Assembly (NCBI GenBank): GCA_965242735.1
Contig: OZ251497.1
Location: 2,170,001-2,234,000, forward strand
Reading direction: 5' to 3'
DNA length: 64,000 nt
From: G958295645 sp965242735
GTDB taxonomy: Bacteria > Gemmatimonadota > Gemmatimonadetes > Longimicrobiales > Gaopeijiaceae
Part shown: positions 1-9,800 of the stretch, piece by piece
Numbering within the stretch: position 1 is the stretch's first letter
How the letters are laid out: the number at the start of each line of letters is the position of its first letter
Program-made: the position numbers and the translations under genes
The notes under the pieces: model-generated
What the model was told of the DNA's origin: nothing
What the model saw: the letters and a program-made list of their open reading frames with translations, nothing else
Databases searched by the model: none

Positions 1-29
1 GCCCACTTCTTGAGAATCTGCTTCTTCAT
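1..29 (-). CDS. Start of a SusD/RagB-like lipoprotein (partial)
   Basis: Only the first nine codons are in the window (MKKQILKKW). They are preceded by a GGGAGG ribosome-binding site about 11 bases upstream of the ATG at 29. A second in-frame ATG at 38 lies too close to that site. The gene follows the SusC-like receptor by 19 bp on the same strand. In SusC/SusD loci this slot is normally the surface glycan- or nutrient-binding SusD/RagB lipoprotein, and a Lys-rich n-region fits a lipoprotein signal. The assignment rests on context, since no domain is visible. Confidence 0.45.
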
Positions 30-48
30 GGTTCGCATATCCTCCCGG

Positions 49-3000
49 TTAGAACGCGACGCGCGCGGAAAGGGTGAGCCGCCGCGGAATCGGAATCGAC
101 CAGCCCTCCGTGGAATCCAGGAAGTTGCAGCTGAGACCTTCGTTGCAACGCCCAAGCACGTTCGTTTCCGGGTCCATTCCCGGATAGTCGCCCAGCATGA
201 ACAGGTAGAGGTTGCGCACGCCGAGGTTCACCGTGGCGCTGGACAGACCGAGGTCGGCCACCGAGGCGGTCGGCACGCGGTAGGTCAGCCCCAGCTCGCG
301 CCAGTTGATCCAGCTGGCGTCGTAGATGCCGTTCATGCCGCTCATCGGCGACAGTCCCTCGATCTCGTTGGCCCACGCGATGGCAGCGTCCAAGCGCTGC
401 TCGGCGGACGATGCCGGATTGAGCATGATCGAGTAGAGCTCCGCGCTGCGCGGCGTGTTGCGGCCGATGAAGTTGTTGGCCCGCCGGAACATGCCCGACA
501 GGTCCTGCACGTGGTGCCCGATCTTGTACTCCATGAGCGAGCTGAGCTCGAAGCTGCCGCCGAACGCCATGTTGAACCCGAACGATCCGGCGAAGTCGGG
601 CGTCGGCTTGCCCAGGTAGGTCAGGAGCAGGCCCTCGCCGCAGTTGTTCGACGCCAACCCGCCGTTCGGAACGCCGAAGCGACCGGTCGCGTCGTTGCCG
701 ATGGCCAAGGGCTTGAAGCTGTTGGGGTTGCGGGGCTGGCTGAAGTAGTCCAGCGCCTGTTGGCGCGTGGGCACCACGCATTGCCCGCCGCTCGGCGCCA
801 CGATGTTCAGCGGTATCTCCACGTCGGCGAGCTTCGCGCCGAAGAACGCGCCGGGCGTGAAGCCCTCCGTCAGGTAGTTCCGGTAGCGCGGGTAGCTGCC
901 CCCGGTCTTCAGCGGCGGCGCGCCGCCCATGTCGGTGATTTCCTCGTTCAGGTACGCCGTGTTGGCGAACACGTTGAGCGAGAAGCCCTCGCGCTGGATC
1001 AGCGCCCCGTTGATGCCGACCTCGACTCCCCAGGCCTTCATCTCGCCGATGTTGTCGAGCTGCGTCTGCGTGAATCCGCCGGTGACCGGGAACTGGCGCG
1101 CCACCATCGCGTCGCTGACCGTTCGGTTCCAGTAGTCGATCTGCACCGACCAGGCGTCCTCGAAGAGGCCGAGCTCGACGCCCGTCTCGATCTCCGTGGA
1201 GATCTCGGGCTTGAGGCTGGCGTTGCCCAGATTGGCCGGCGCGACGCCGGGGCCGCTCACGGACCCCTGCGACGTGAAGGTGGTGAACTTGTCGAACGCG
1301 CCCGGCTGGAGGCCGGAACGCCCGAAGGCCGCGCGGAAGCGAACCGTCGAGAACATGTCGTTCGACCAGCCCAGACCCTGGCTGGGCACAAGCGAAATCG
1401 TCGCCTTCGGATAGAACGCCGTGCTGAACTCCGAGCCGAACGCCGAGTTCGCGTCCCACCGCCCGCCGAGCGTCAGGAACATCCAGTCGTCGAAGCCGAT
1501 CTGGTCCTGCAGGTAGCCCCCGATCTGGGTCACGCGCAGCCAGAACTCGTTCGAGCTCTCCGATCCGAGCGCCGAGAGCGTCTCCAGCCCCGGGCCCGGG
1601 AAGTCGCGGCCGCTGCCGCCCGCGGTCTGCCGCTGGCGGAGAAAGCCCTGTCCGCCGAAGAGGAACGTGTTCTCGATCCTGTCCGTCGACCAGACGTGCG
1701 AGCCCTTGAGGTCGGCCGTGACCTCGCGGCTCCGGGCTTCCTCCACGTTCCGGCTGCCGATCGGCGTCGATCCGGAGAAGTTGTCGACGTTCCAGCGGTA
1801 CGGCCGGAAGCTCACCGCGTCGTCGGACGTGAAGTCCACGCCGAAGATCGCCTCCAGCTGCAGGGCCTCCGTCGGCGTGTACTGGATGTTGGTCGTGCCC
1901 GTGAAGTGCTGCGAGTTCGTGAAGTTGAGCTGGTACATGTTCTCGCGCAACGTGGCGAACGCCGGCTGGCCGTACTTGTTGACCCGGTCGCTGGCGTCCG
2001 GGACCTCATGGGCCCTGCGCAACTGCATCATCAGGGCCGACGAGAACACGCCGTAGATGTTGTTCGAGTTGTCGGGCGTGTGGTGCTCCATGTCGGCATA
2101 CATCGTGCTGAGGCCGATCCTCACCTTGTCGTTCGGAATGACGGTGAAGTTCGTGTTCGCCGAAACGCGGCGGTTCGTGTCGGTCTCGGGGTCGTACCCC
2201 TCGACGGGCTCGAAGTTCGCGGCCGCGTCGTAGGGGCCGTCCTCGGAGACCAGCCGGCTCGAAACGAAGTACTGGAACCGGTCCGAGCCCCCGGAGACGG
2301 AACCCTGGTAGGACTGGGCGAAGCCCGTGGTCAGCATGTCCGGAATCAGGTCCCGAACGACCGGATCCCAAGGCGTGACCGACTGCCCCCAGCGCTCCGA
2401 CATCCGGGCAATGGTCGCCGCCAGGGTCGCCGCGTCTTGGTCGCCCGTGCAACCGGGAGCGGCGCACTCGCGTCCCGCGAAGTCGGCCAGCGGAAGGATG
2501 CGGTTGGTCGGCGTCGAAATCGCCGTCCAGTCGCCCTGCAGCGTGAAGCGCGGCGCACCGGCCCGGCCCCGCTTCGTGAAGACCTGAATGACGCCGTTCG
2601 ACGCCTCCGTGCCGTAGAGCGTGGCGGCCGACGCGCCCTTCAGGATCTCGATGCGCTCGATGGCGCCGGGCGGAATGTCGTCGAGCCTCGACGGATTCCC
2701 CTGCCCGTTGAAGTTCTGGACCGCCGAGCGGTCGATGCGCACGCCGTCCACGTACACGATCGGCTCGTTGAGCTGCGACAGCGAGGCCGATCCGCGGATG
2801 CGGATGCGCGCGCCTTCGCCCGTGTAGCCCGAGGACGGAAGCGCCACCACGCCGGCCTCGCGGCCCGCCAGGAGCTGGCTGAAGTCCGAGATCGGCGCGT
2901 TCTCGACTTCCGTGACGTCCAGCGTCGCGATGCTGTGGCCGAGCTTGCGCTTCTCGGTGGCGAGACCCGCCCCCGTGACCACGATCTCGTCGAGCGCGAT

Positions 3001-3345
3001 CGCCGTCTGCTCCAGGGGAATGTCGACTTGCGTCGTCTGGTCCGCGGTCACCGTGATCGTCCGGCTGGCTTGGCTGTAGCCGACGAAGCGGGCGATCAGC
3101 GTGTACTCGCCCGGCGGCACCGAAAGCAGCAGGAAGCGCCCGGCCGCCGTGGTGAGCGTGCCGAAGGAGGTTCCCTCCAGCGCGACGTACACGCCGTCGA
3201 GAGAACGTTGCGAGGCCTGGTCCTGGACCAAGCCCTGCACGGTCCCGGCCGCCTGCTGGGCCTGGACCTGCGAAGGCGCCCACCCTCCGGCGGCGACGAC
3301 TGCGGCCGCCACGAGGGCAAGGCTGGCTGACGTGGGAGACTTCAT
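49..3345 (-). CDS. SusC/RagA-type TonB-dependent outer-membrane receptor
   Basis: A 1098-residue outer-membrane transporter that would import a large nutrient using TonB energy. The ATG at 3345 follows a clear AGGAG site and gives a signal peptide ending near AQA at residues 28-30. A carboxypeptidase-regulatory-like beta-sandwich spans about residues 33-112. It is followed by the TonB box region DEIVVTG (119-125), a plug domain (about 130-250, with IRIRG and PIVYVDGVRI) and a long beta-barrel ending in an aromatic residue (ARVAF). This is the SusC order of domains and a typical length. The following SusD-like start at 29 completes the usual pair. The substrate cannot be read from the sequence. 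Confidence 0.93.
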   Translation of the reverse strand: MKSPTSASLALVAAAVVAAGGWAPSQVQAQQAAGTVQGLVQDQASQRSLDGVYVALEGTSFGTLTTAAGRFLLLSVPPGEYTLIARFVGYSQASRTITVTADQTTQVDIPLEQTAIALDEIVVTGAGLATEKRKLGHSIATLDVTEVENAPISDFSQLLAGREAGVVALPSSGYTGEGARIRIRGSASLSQLNEPIVYVDGVRIDRSAVQNFNGQGNPSRLDDIPPGAIERIEILKGASAATLYGTEASNGVIQVFTKRGRAGAPRFTLQGDWTAISTPTNRILPLADFAGRECAAPGCTGDQDAATLAATIARMSERWGQSVTPWDPVVRDLIPDMLTTGFAQSYQGSVSGGSDRFQYFVSSRLVSEDGPYDAAANFEPVEGYDPETDTNRRVSANTNFTVIPNDKVRIGLSTMYADMEHHTPDNSNNIYGVFSSALMMQLRRAHEVPDASDRVNKYGQPAFATLRENMYQLNFTNSQHFTGTTNIQYTPTEALQLEAIFGVDFTSDDAVSFRPYRWNVDNFSGSTPIGSRNVEEARSREVTADLKGSHVWSTDRIENTFLFGGQGFLRQRQTAGGSGRDFPGPGLETLSALGSESSNEFWLRVTQIGGYLQDQIGFDDWMFLTLGGRWDANSAFGSEFSTAFYPKATISLVPSQGLGWSNDMFSTVRFRAAFGRSGLQPGAFDKFTTFTSQGSVSGPGVAPANLGNASLKPEISTEIETGVELGLFEDAWSVQIDYWNRTVSDAMVARQFPVTGGFTQTQLDNIGEMKAWGVEVGINGALIQREGFSLNVFANTAYLNEEITDMGGAPPLKTGGSYPRYRNYLTEGFTPGAFFGAKLADVEIPLNIVAPSGGQCVVPTRQQALDYFSQPRNPNSFKPLAIGNDATGRFGVPNGGLASNNCGEGLLLTYLGKPTPDFAGSFGFNMAFGGSFELSSLMEYKIGHHVQDLSGMFRRANNFIGRNTPRSAELYSIMLNPASSAEQRLDAAIAWANEIEGLSPMSGMNGIYDASWINWRELGLTYRVPTASVADLGLSSATVNLGVRNLYLFMLGDYPGMDPETNVLGRCNEGLSCNFLDSTEGWSIPIPRRLTLSARVAF

Positions 3346-3494
3346 GTGGTTTCTCTCCTGTGGAGATGTTGGGAATCGACCCGCCGGAACGCTTCCGGCC
3401 CGACGAGCAGGATACCGTGCGGGCGGCATCGCCGCCACCCGTAAAGATAGGGGCGCGCAGGGCGCCCGCGTCAAGCGCAACGCCGGCGCCGTGG

Positions 3495-3881
3495 TCATCG
3501 GACCCTGGCCACCACGTCGATCTCGACGTCGACGTTCTTGGGCAGGCCCTTGACCGCGACGGTCGAGCGGGCGGGCTTGTGGCCGCCGAAACCGCGCTCG
3601 TAGGCGCCGTTCATCTCGCCGAAGAGCGCCATGTCGGAAAGGAAGACGGTGGTCTTGACCACAGTGGCGAGGCTGCCGCCCGCCGCTTCGAGCACGGCCG
3701 CCAAGTTGGCGAGAACTCGGTCCGTCTGCGCGGCCACGCCGCCCTGGACGAGCGCGCCCGTGTCCGGATCGAGCGGAATCTGGCCGGAAGCGTAGATCCA
3801 GCCCTCCACGACGACCGCCTGGGAGTAGGGGCCGATCGCGCCTGGCGCGCGGGCAGTCTGGACCGGCTTCGCGTCTGGCAT
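3495..3881 (-). CDS. ridA: RidA family enamine/imine deaminase
   Basis: 128 residues, the usual RidA/YjgF length. RidA hydrolyses reactive enamine and imine intermediates released by PLP enzymes such as threonine dehydratase, and acts in the cytoplasm. Family motifs are all present: GAIGPYSQAV near the N-terminus, YASGQIPLDP in the middle, and the substrate-binding Arg at residue 105 (PARS) with Glu120 (VEI). The ATG at 3881 removes an unrelated upstream extension. It lies 149 bp upstream of the SusC gene on the same strand with no obvious functional link. Confidence 0.95.
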   Translation of the reverse strand: MPDAKPVQTARAPGAIGPYSQAVVVEGWIYASGQIPLDPDTGALVQGGVAAQTDRVLANLAAVLEAAGGSLATVVKTTVFLSDMALFGEMNGAYERGFGGHKPARSTVAVKGLPKNVDVEIDVVARVR

Positions 3882-4176
3882 GGCAGGGCGGCTGGGGGGG
3901 CGGCGCAGGCCAGCGGGCGCGCCCGCTGGCGGCAAGATTGTTGCGGACGAGAGGAAAATGGGGCGTTCCGCCCGATTGCGCAACAACATGGCCTCGGCGT
4001 CCCGGCGGCGTCCAGTCCGAGCGCGGTCGCCGTCTGGAGGCCGGGGCGCGCGGGCCGTGCATGCGGACCCCGTCGCCTACGCCATGGCCGCCACGCCGCG
4101 CGCTCGGTTCGCCGGCCTCCAGCGAGTCGCGGCCGACTTCGCTCGGTGCAGTCGGCACGGCCAGGCGCGTCTGCGT
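3882..4176. repeat. Intergenic stretch with a copy of the kinase gene 3' end
   Basis: No gene is supported here. The last codons of the heptose kinase (encoding ESLEAGE at 4180-4212) recur in an imperfect copy at about 4101-4137, which in that frame would again read DSLEAGE. This duplication of a gene terminus resembles others in the window. Confidence 0.5.
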
Positions 4177-5229
4177 TCAACGCTCCCCCGCCTCCAACGA
4201 CTCGCGGACGGCTTGCGACGTGACCGCGGCCGCGCCCACGGTCGCCAGGCCCGCGGCGGCGCCGTGGGCCGACCAGCGCACGGCATCGCCCACCGCGGCG
4301 CCCGCCGCCAGAGACGCCGCCACCACGGCGGAGACCGTGTCGCCCGCCCCGGACACGTCGTAGACGGAGCGCCGGACGACATGCACGCGCTCCACGCCGC
4401 CGCCGGCCGAGGCCAGCGCCATCCCGTCCGGTCCCAGCGTAAGGAGCAGATGGCGGCATCCGGCGCGCTCGCGGGCGCGCTCCATCCACTGCGGGTCGTC
4501 CGGGCGGGCCGGCTCGCCGAGAGCGTGCTCCAATTCGCCGCGGTTCGGCTTGAAGACGGTCGCCCCGGCGTAGGCGAAGAAGCGCCGCCGCTTGGGGTCC
4601 ACCACGACGGGGACGCGCCGCGCGACGGCCATGTCGAGCGCCGGGCGGATCACGCCCGCGGGCAGGGCCCCCTTGTCGTAGTCCGCCAGGACCAGCGCGC
4701 CCGCGCCGGCCAGACGGCCCTCCAGCCGCTCCAGCAGCCTGTCCGCGACTCGGTCGTCGTGGTCGCCGGCACGCTCTCGGTCCACTCTCACCATCTGCTG
4801 GCCTTGGGCGAGGACCCTGGTCTTGACCGTGGTGGGCCGTCCCGGCGACGTGACGAACCGGTGTCCGACGCCGACTGCCGCCAGCGCCCGGGCCAGCGCG
4901 CGGCCCGCGTCGTCGTCGCCCGCCACGCCCACCAAGTCGCACCGCGCCCCGAGCGCGCGAACGTTGGCCGCCACGTTGGCCGCGCCTCCCGGCACGTCCC
5001 ATTCGCGCTCCACCAGGACGACCGGCACGGGGGCCTCCGGAGAGACGCGGTCGGTCGCGCCCGCCACGTAGCGGTCCAGCATGACGTCGCCCAGCACCAC
5101 CACGCGGCACGCCGGAAAGCGCGCGGCGGCCTCGGCGAACCGGGCGGCGGCGTCCGGGGCGGTGGCGGGCTCCGGCGCCCGGGAGGCCGCGGGTCCTCCC
5201 GCGCTCACGGCGACGACACGTCCCAGCAC
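4177..5229 (-). CDS. rfaE1: D-glycero-beta-D-manno-heptose-7-phosphate kinase (HldE kinase domain type)
   Basis: A PfkB-family sugar kinase of about 350 residues that would phosphorylate heptose-7-phosphate at C1 for ADP-heptose and LPS inner-core synthesis. The RfaE signature is clear: VVVLGDVMLDRY near residue 46, then GGAANVAANVRALGA, DYDKGAL, VVDPKRRRF, KPNRGELE and the catalytic anion-hole motif DVSGAGDT. The nucleotidyltransferase half of bifunctional HldE is absent, so the adenylyltransferase must be encoded elsewhere. The start is uncertain. A GTG at 5229 gives the longest version, and the GTG at 5208 lies inside a local repeat of the form GTGAGCGCGGGAGGA. Confidence 0.88.
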   Translation of the reverse strand: MLGRVVAVSAGGPAASRAPEPATAPDAAARFAEAAARFPACRVVVLGDVMLDRYVAGATDRVSPEAPVPVVLVEREWDVPGGAANVAANVRALGARCDLVGVAGDDDAGRALARALAAVGVGHRFVTSPGRPTTVKTRVLAQGQQMVRVDRERAGDHDDRVADRLLERLEGRLAGAGALVLADYDKGALPAGVIRPALDMAVARRVPVVVDPKRRRFFAYAGATVFKPNRGELEHALGEPARPDDPQWMERARERAGCRHLLLTLGPDGMALASAGGGVERVHVVRRSVYDVSGAGDTVSAVVAASLAAGAAVGDAVRWSAHGAAAGLATVGAAAVTSQAVRESLEAGER

Positions 5230-5338
5230 ACGGCGGCGGCACCGTTCATCGCAATCCTCCGGCGCTCACGGCGACGATTCCGCGTCGCCCGGGCGATGGC
5301 CGCCTGGGCAGGTCCTCCCGCGCTCACGGCAACGATTC
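5193..5338 (-). repeat. Three-copy repeat of a stop/ribosome-binding segment, with a 14-codon ORF
   Basis: Three near-identical copies of about 25 bp lie at 5193-5217, 5254-5279 and 5312-5338. On the minus strand each reads CGCCGTGAGCGC(G/C)GGAGGA, which joins a TGA (or in-frame GTG) to a strong GGAGGA site. Copy three contains the stop codon of the upstream lipoprotein gene. Copy two precedes an ATG at 5249 that opens a 14-residue frame (MNGAAAVCWDVSSP), which ends at the TGA of copy one. Whether the small frame is translated is unknown. Confidence 0.55.
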
Positions 5339-6610
5339 CCATTCGGCCAGCGAGAACACCGCCGTCCGCACCCGCCCCGGGCCGCTCGCGTCGGTCCAGG
5401 CCGCCATCACGTGGTCGCGGCCCAGCCGCGCCAGCCGCGGGAAGCCCGAAGCCCGCTTCTCCGAGAGCGCGACCAGCCGGCGCGCAGGCCCGGCGGCGCC
5501 GTCGGACGTCGTTCGCCGAGCCAGGAGAGCCGCCCCGGCCCCGCCCTCGATCCACGAGACCAGCGCGGAACCGTCGTCCAGCATCAGCACGTCGACGCGG
5601 CCGACCGGCGCCCCGGCGTCCACGCGCACCGGAGGACCGAACTCGGCGCCGGCGTCGTCCGAGAAGGCCACGTTCACCCGGGCCTCTCCGTCCGGGGCCG
5701 TGAACCACGCCACCGCCACGGTCCGCCCCAGGGCCGCCACCGCCGGTCCGTTCACCGGGCAGCCCGGAAACACCCAGCCGTCCCTGTGCACCGGGACGCT
5801 CTCGGTCCAGCCCGCCGCCGTCCGCCTCGACACGTGCACGTCGCGAACCTCGCCCTCGCCACGATCTCGAAAGACCAGCAGCGGCACGCCGTCCACGATC
5901 GCGCCGCCGGTCTGGCAGCATTCGCAGGTCCGCAAGTCCACGACTTCCTCCTCCGAGCCGGAGGCGGGGCCGCCCACCGGAATCCGCCGGGCCCGCAGGG
6001 CCATGGCGCCGCCCTCCTCCACCATCGCCCTTCCGTCCAGCCACGCCGCCCAGGTCTGCTCGCCGTCGCCGAAGACCGACACGAAGCCGTGCTCCGTCGG
6101 CGTGTCGTCGCCGTGCGGCGTCCAGGCGGGCGTCCAAGCGCGGCCCGAGTCGGCGGACCACGCCAGCCGCACGCCGTAGTCGTAGGTTCCGGAGCCCTGC
6201 CGGTGAAGCCAGTGGGCCACGAGGGCGCCGCCCACGGGCTGGACGGACGGGAAGTCGGCCCAATTGACGAAGAACGAGTCCGACGCGGCCACCGTGGCCG
6301 GCGAGTCCCAGCCGTCGCCGTCGAAGAACGCGGCCGCGACCCGATGCCCCGAGCCCTGCGGCTCGATCCAGCTCATCCGGACGCCGTCGCCCTCCGTGGC
6401 CAGGAACGGCTGCCCGCTGCCGTCGGCGACGGGAGGTTCGGCGCCGGGGCTCTCCACGGAGGCCGCGGGCAGGACGGCATGGCGCGAGCCGGTCTCGCCT
6501 GGGGCCGCTCGGCCGTCCGATCCGGCGTCGGCGTCGCACGCGGAGAGGAACGCGACGGTCGCAGCTGCGGCGAGCGCGCCGCCGAACGAGGGAATGCCAG
6601 GTCGGGTCAT
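5324..6610 (-). CDS. Sialidase-like (BNR-type) beta-propeller lipoprotein
   Basis: 428 residues. The ATG at 6610 gives a signal peptide with the lipobox LSAC at about residue 25, so the protein is probably anchored in the envelope. The body has repeated sheets of the BNR/sialidase type (AWSADSGRAW, VAFSDDAGAEF, VHVSRRTAAGW), six blades by rough count. There is an internal CECC cluster and a HWLHRQGSGTYDYGVRLAWS stretch. Sialidase catalytic residues cannot be confirmed, so a binding or structural role is equally possible. It ends inside the repeat at 5312-5338, just upstream of the heptose kinase on the same strand. Confidence 0.75.
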   Translation of the reverse strand: MTRPGIPSFGGALAAAATVAFLSACDADAGSDGRAAPGETGSRHAVLPAASVESPGAEPPVADGSGQPFLATEGDGVRMSWIEPQGSGHRVAAAFFDGDGWDSPATVAASDSFFVNWADFPSVQPVGGALVAHWLHRQGSGTYDYGVRLAWSADSGRAWTPAWTPHGDDTPTEHGFVSVFGDGEQTWAAWLDGRAMVEEGGAMALRARRIPVGGPASGSEEEVVDLRTCECCQTGGAIVDGVPLLVFRDRGEGEVRDVHVSRRTAAGWTESVPVHRDGWVFPGCPVNGPAVAALGRTVAVAWFTAPDGEARVNVAFSDDAGAEFGPPVRVDAGAPVGRVDVLMLDDGSALVSWIEGGAGAALLARRTTSDGAAGPARRLVALSEKRASGFPRLARLGRDHVMAAWTDASGPGRVRTAVFSLAEWESLP

Positions 6611-6888
6611 CGGCGTGGTGTTATCGTAGGGAGGCGTGGAGCCCATGGGAACTTTCCCGCGCTCGCCGACGTACTGGGCCTATGCGGTTCATTGCGGTCG
6701 GGCGGATCGCGGGCGCCGGTTGCTTCCCAATGTTCGGGCCCCATGGGCGGTTGGGCAAGCCGTGCCGGGAGGGGCAAGCCGCAGCGGCAGGCCCGCTTTC
6801 CCCCGGCTCCCGCCGCCCGTAGCTTGAACGGCGTCCCGGCAAGCGGCCGGTCGTCCTTCCACATCGCACGAGACACGAGGTCTTCCCC

Positions 6889-9800
6889 ATGGACTTGCCG
6901 AGACGCCCCTTCCCCCGTCGCGCGGCCGTCGCGCGGATCGCCGCCGCCGCGGCCGTCCTGCTCCTGGCGCTGCCGGCGGCCTCTTCGGCCCAGTACTTCG
7001 GCCGCAACAAGGTGCAATACGAGCAGTTCGACTTCAAGGTGCTGACCACGAAGAACTGGGAGGTGCACTACTACCCGGCGGCGGAGGCGTCGGCCGAGGA
7101 CATGGCCCGCATGGCCGAGCGGTGGTACGAGCGGTTCGCGCGCGCCTTCCAGCACGAGTTCGAGCGCAAGAAGCCCCTCATCCTCTACGCGGACCACCCC
7201 GACTTTCAGCAGACGAACACGCTCTCGGGCGCCATCGGCCAGGGCACGGGCGGCGTGACGGAGTCGCTCAAGAACCGCGTGATCATGCCGCTGACGGCTT
7301 CCTACCGGGAGACCGACCGCATCCTCGGGCACGAACTCGTCCACGCCTTCCAGTACAACATCGCGCAGGGCCGCATGGGCGGCGGCATTATGAACTTGGC
7401 CCGGATGCCCCTGTGGCTCGTCGAGGGCATGGCCGAGTACATGTCGATGGGCCGCGACCATCCCCACACGGCCATGTGGCTGCGCGACCACGTCCTGCGC
7501 GACGAGAAGCCGACGCTGTCCGAGATCACGCGCAACCCCAAGTACTTCGCGTACCGCTTCGGCCAGGGATTGATGTCGTACCTGGGCGGCGCCTACGGCG
7601 ACGACGCCCTGCAGGACTTCTACCGCGTGGCGCTCCAGACCGGTTGGGAGCCCGCCGTCGAGCAGGTCTTCGGCATGCCCCAGGACAGCCTCTCCGAGCA
7701 GTGGTGGGAGGCCGTCGAGGCCGAATTTCGCCCGCTGATGGCCGGCCGAACCGCCCCCTACGAGACCGGCGATCTCCTGCTGTGCGTGGAATGCGGGGCC
7801 GGACGGGTCAACGTGGCGCCTTCGATCAGCCCGGACGGGCGCCACATCGTCTTCCAGTCCGAGAAGGACCTCTTCTCGATGGACCTGTTCCTGGCCGAAG
7901 TGGAGACCGGCCGCATCCTGCGCCCGTTGCAGCGCAACCAGACGCCGTACATCGACGGCGTTCGCTACATCGACACGAGCGGTTCGTGGTCGCCGGACAG
8001 CCGCAAGCTGGCGTTCGTCGTGCAGGCCGGAGGCAACAACCAGCTGGCGGTGCTCGACGTGCAGAGCGGCAACATGGAGCAGCGCCTCTACGTCGGCGGG
8101 CTCGGAGCGATTCAGAATCCGGCCTGGTCGCCGGACGGCCGGACCGTGGCGTTCACAGGATCGAAGGGCGGGCTCACGGACCTCTACTTGTGGGACACGG
8201 AAACCAACGACGTCAAGCAGCTGACCAACGACAAGCACGCCGACCTGCAACCGGCCTGGTCGCCGGACGGCCGGACGCTCGTCTTCGTCTCCGACCGGGG
8301 CCCCGACACCGACTTCTCTCGGCTCGAATTCGGCAACTACTCGCTCGCGTTCCTGGACCTCGAGAGCCTGGAGGTCACCTCGCGGACCGTCTTCCCCGGC
8401 GCCAAGCACACCAACCCCGTCTACGACCGCACGGGCGAGGGCGTGTACTTCGTCTCGGACGCCGACGGCTTCGCCGACATCTACCACATGGGCTTGGCAA
8501 GCGGAGACATGCTGCGCGTCACCCGCACGGCGACCGGAATCAGCGGCATCACCATGCTGTCTCCGGCCTTCTCGTACTCGCCGGAGAAGGACCTGCTGGC
8601 CTTCTCGATCTTCCACGAGCGGGGCTACATCGTCAACACCGGCACGGCCAGCGAGATGGCGACCACGGCCCCTGCCGTCGCGGACGCGGCGGGCCGCGTG
8701 CTGCCGCCCCGGCATCCCACGTTCCGCAGCCGCATTGCCACCTATCTGGACGATCCGCTGACCGGGCTCGCCGCCGAGAGCGTCTACTCCGCCAGCCAAG
8801 CGGAGGACTACGATCCGTCGCTACAGCTCGACTACGTGGGACAGCCCTCGCTCGGCATCGGAGCGGACACCTACGGCACTTACGTCGGAGGCGGCACGTC
8901 GGCCTTCTTCACCGACATGCTCGGCAACCGCTTCCTCGGGGTGGCGCTCAACGCCAACGGCACGCTGAAGGACATCGGCGGGCAGGCCTACTTCATGAAC
9001 CAGAAGAGGCGGTGGAACTGGGGCGCCGGCATCCAGCACACGCCGTACCTCTTCCAGCAGTGGGGCTACAACCCGCAGGGGAACACCTTCAACATCCGGC
9101 GCTACCGCATCTTCGTGGACGCCGTCTCCGGACTCGTCGCCTATCCACTTTCGTCCACGCGGCGCCTCGAGGCCGGCCTCGGCTTCACGCGCTACAGCTA
9201 CGACTTGGAGGAGGACCTCTTCCACCTCGATCCCTTCGGCCGCGCCATCGCGCGCGAACAGCGCGACCTGCCGGCCCGCGACCCGCTGAACCTGGCCACG
9301 GCTTCGCTGGCCTTCGTGGGCGACAACTCCTTCCACGCCTTCATCGGCCCCGTGCGAGGCCACCGCTTCCGCGTCGGCGTCGAGACCGCCTATGGCACCG
9401 TGGACTTCCAGACGCTCAATGTCGACTATCGCCGCTACTTCAACCGCGGCGGCCCCCTGACGCTGGCGGCCCGCGCCTGGCATCTGGGCCGGTACGGCAA
9501 CATCCGCTCGCTCTACGAGAAGGAGCTCAACCCCTACTTCCTGGGCTACGAGACGCTCGTGCGCGGCTACGCCGCCGACACCTTCAGCCGCCGAGAGTGC
9601 TCGATCACGATCAGCGGCTCGAACTGCCCCGAGGTCAACCGCCTCTACGGCCACCGAATCGGCGTCGCCAACCTGGAGCTCCGCTTCCCCTTCACGGGTG
9701 TCGAGGAGTTCGGCTTCATCAACTTCCCCTACATCCCCATCGAGCTGACCGCCTTCACCGACATCGGCGTCGCCTGGGACAGCGAGCAACCCGCCAACTG

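Noticed and set aside
10..3330. Very long open frame on the plus strand opposite the SusC gene
   Set aside because: It is an antisense shadow caused by high GC: the product is Arg/Val/Glu/His-rich with no domain, while the minus strand encodes a full SusC receptor with signal peptide and ribosome-binding site.
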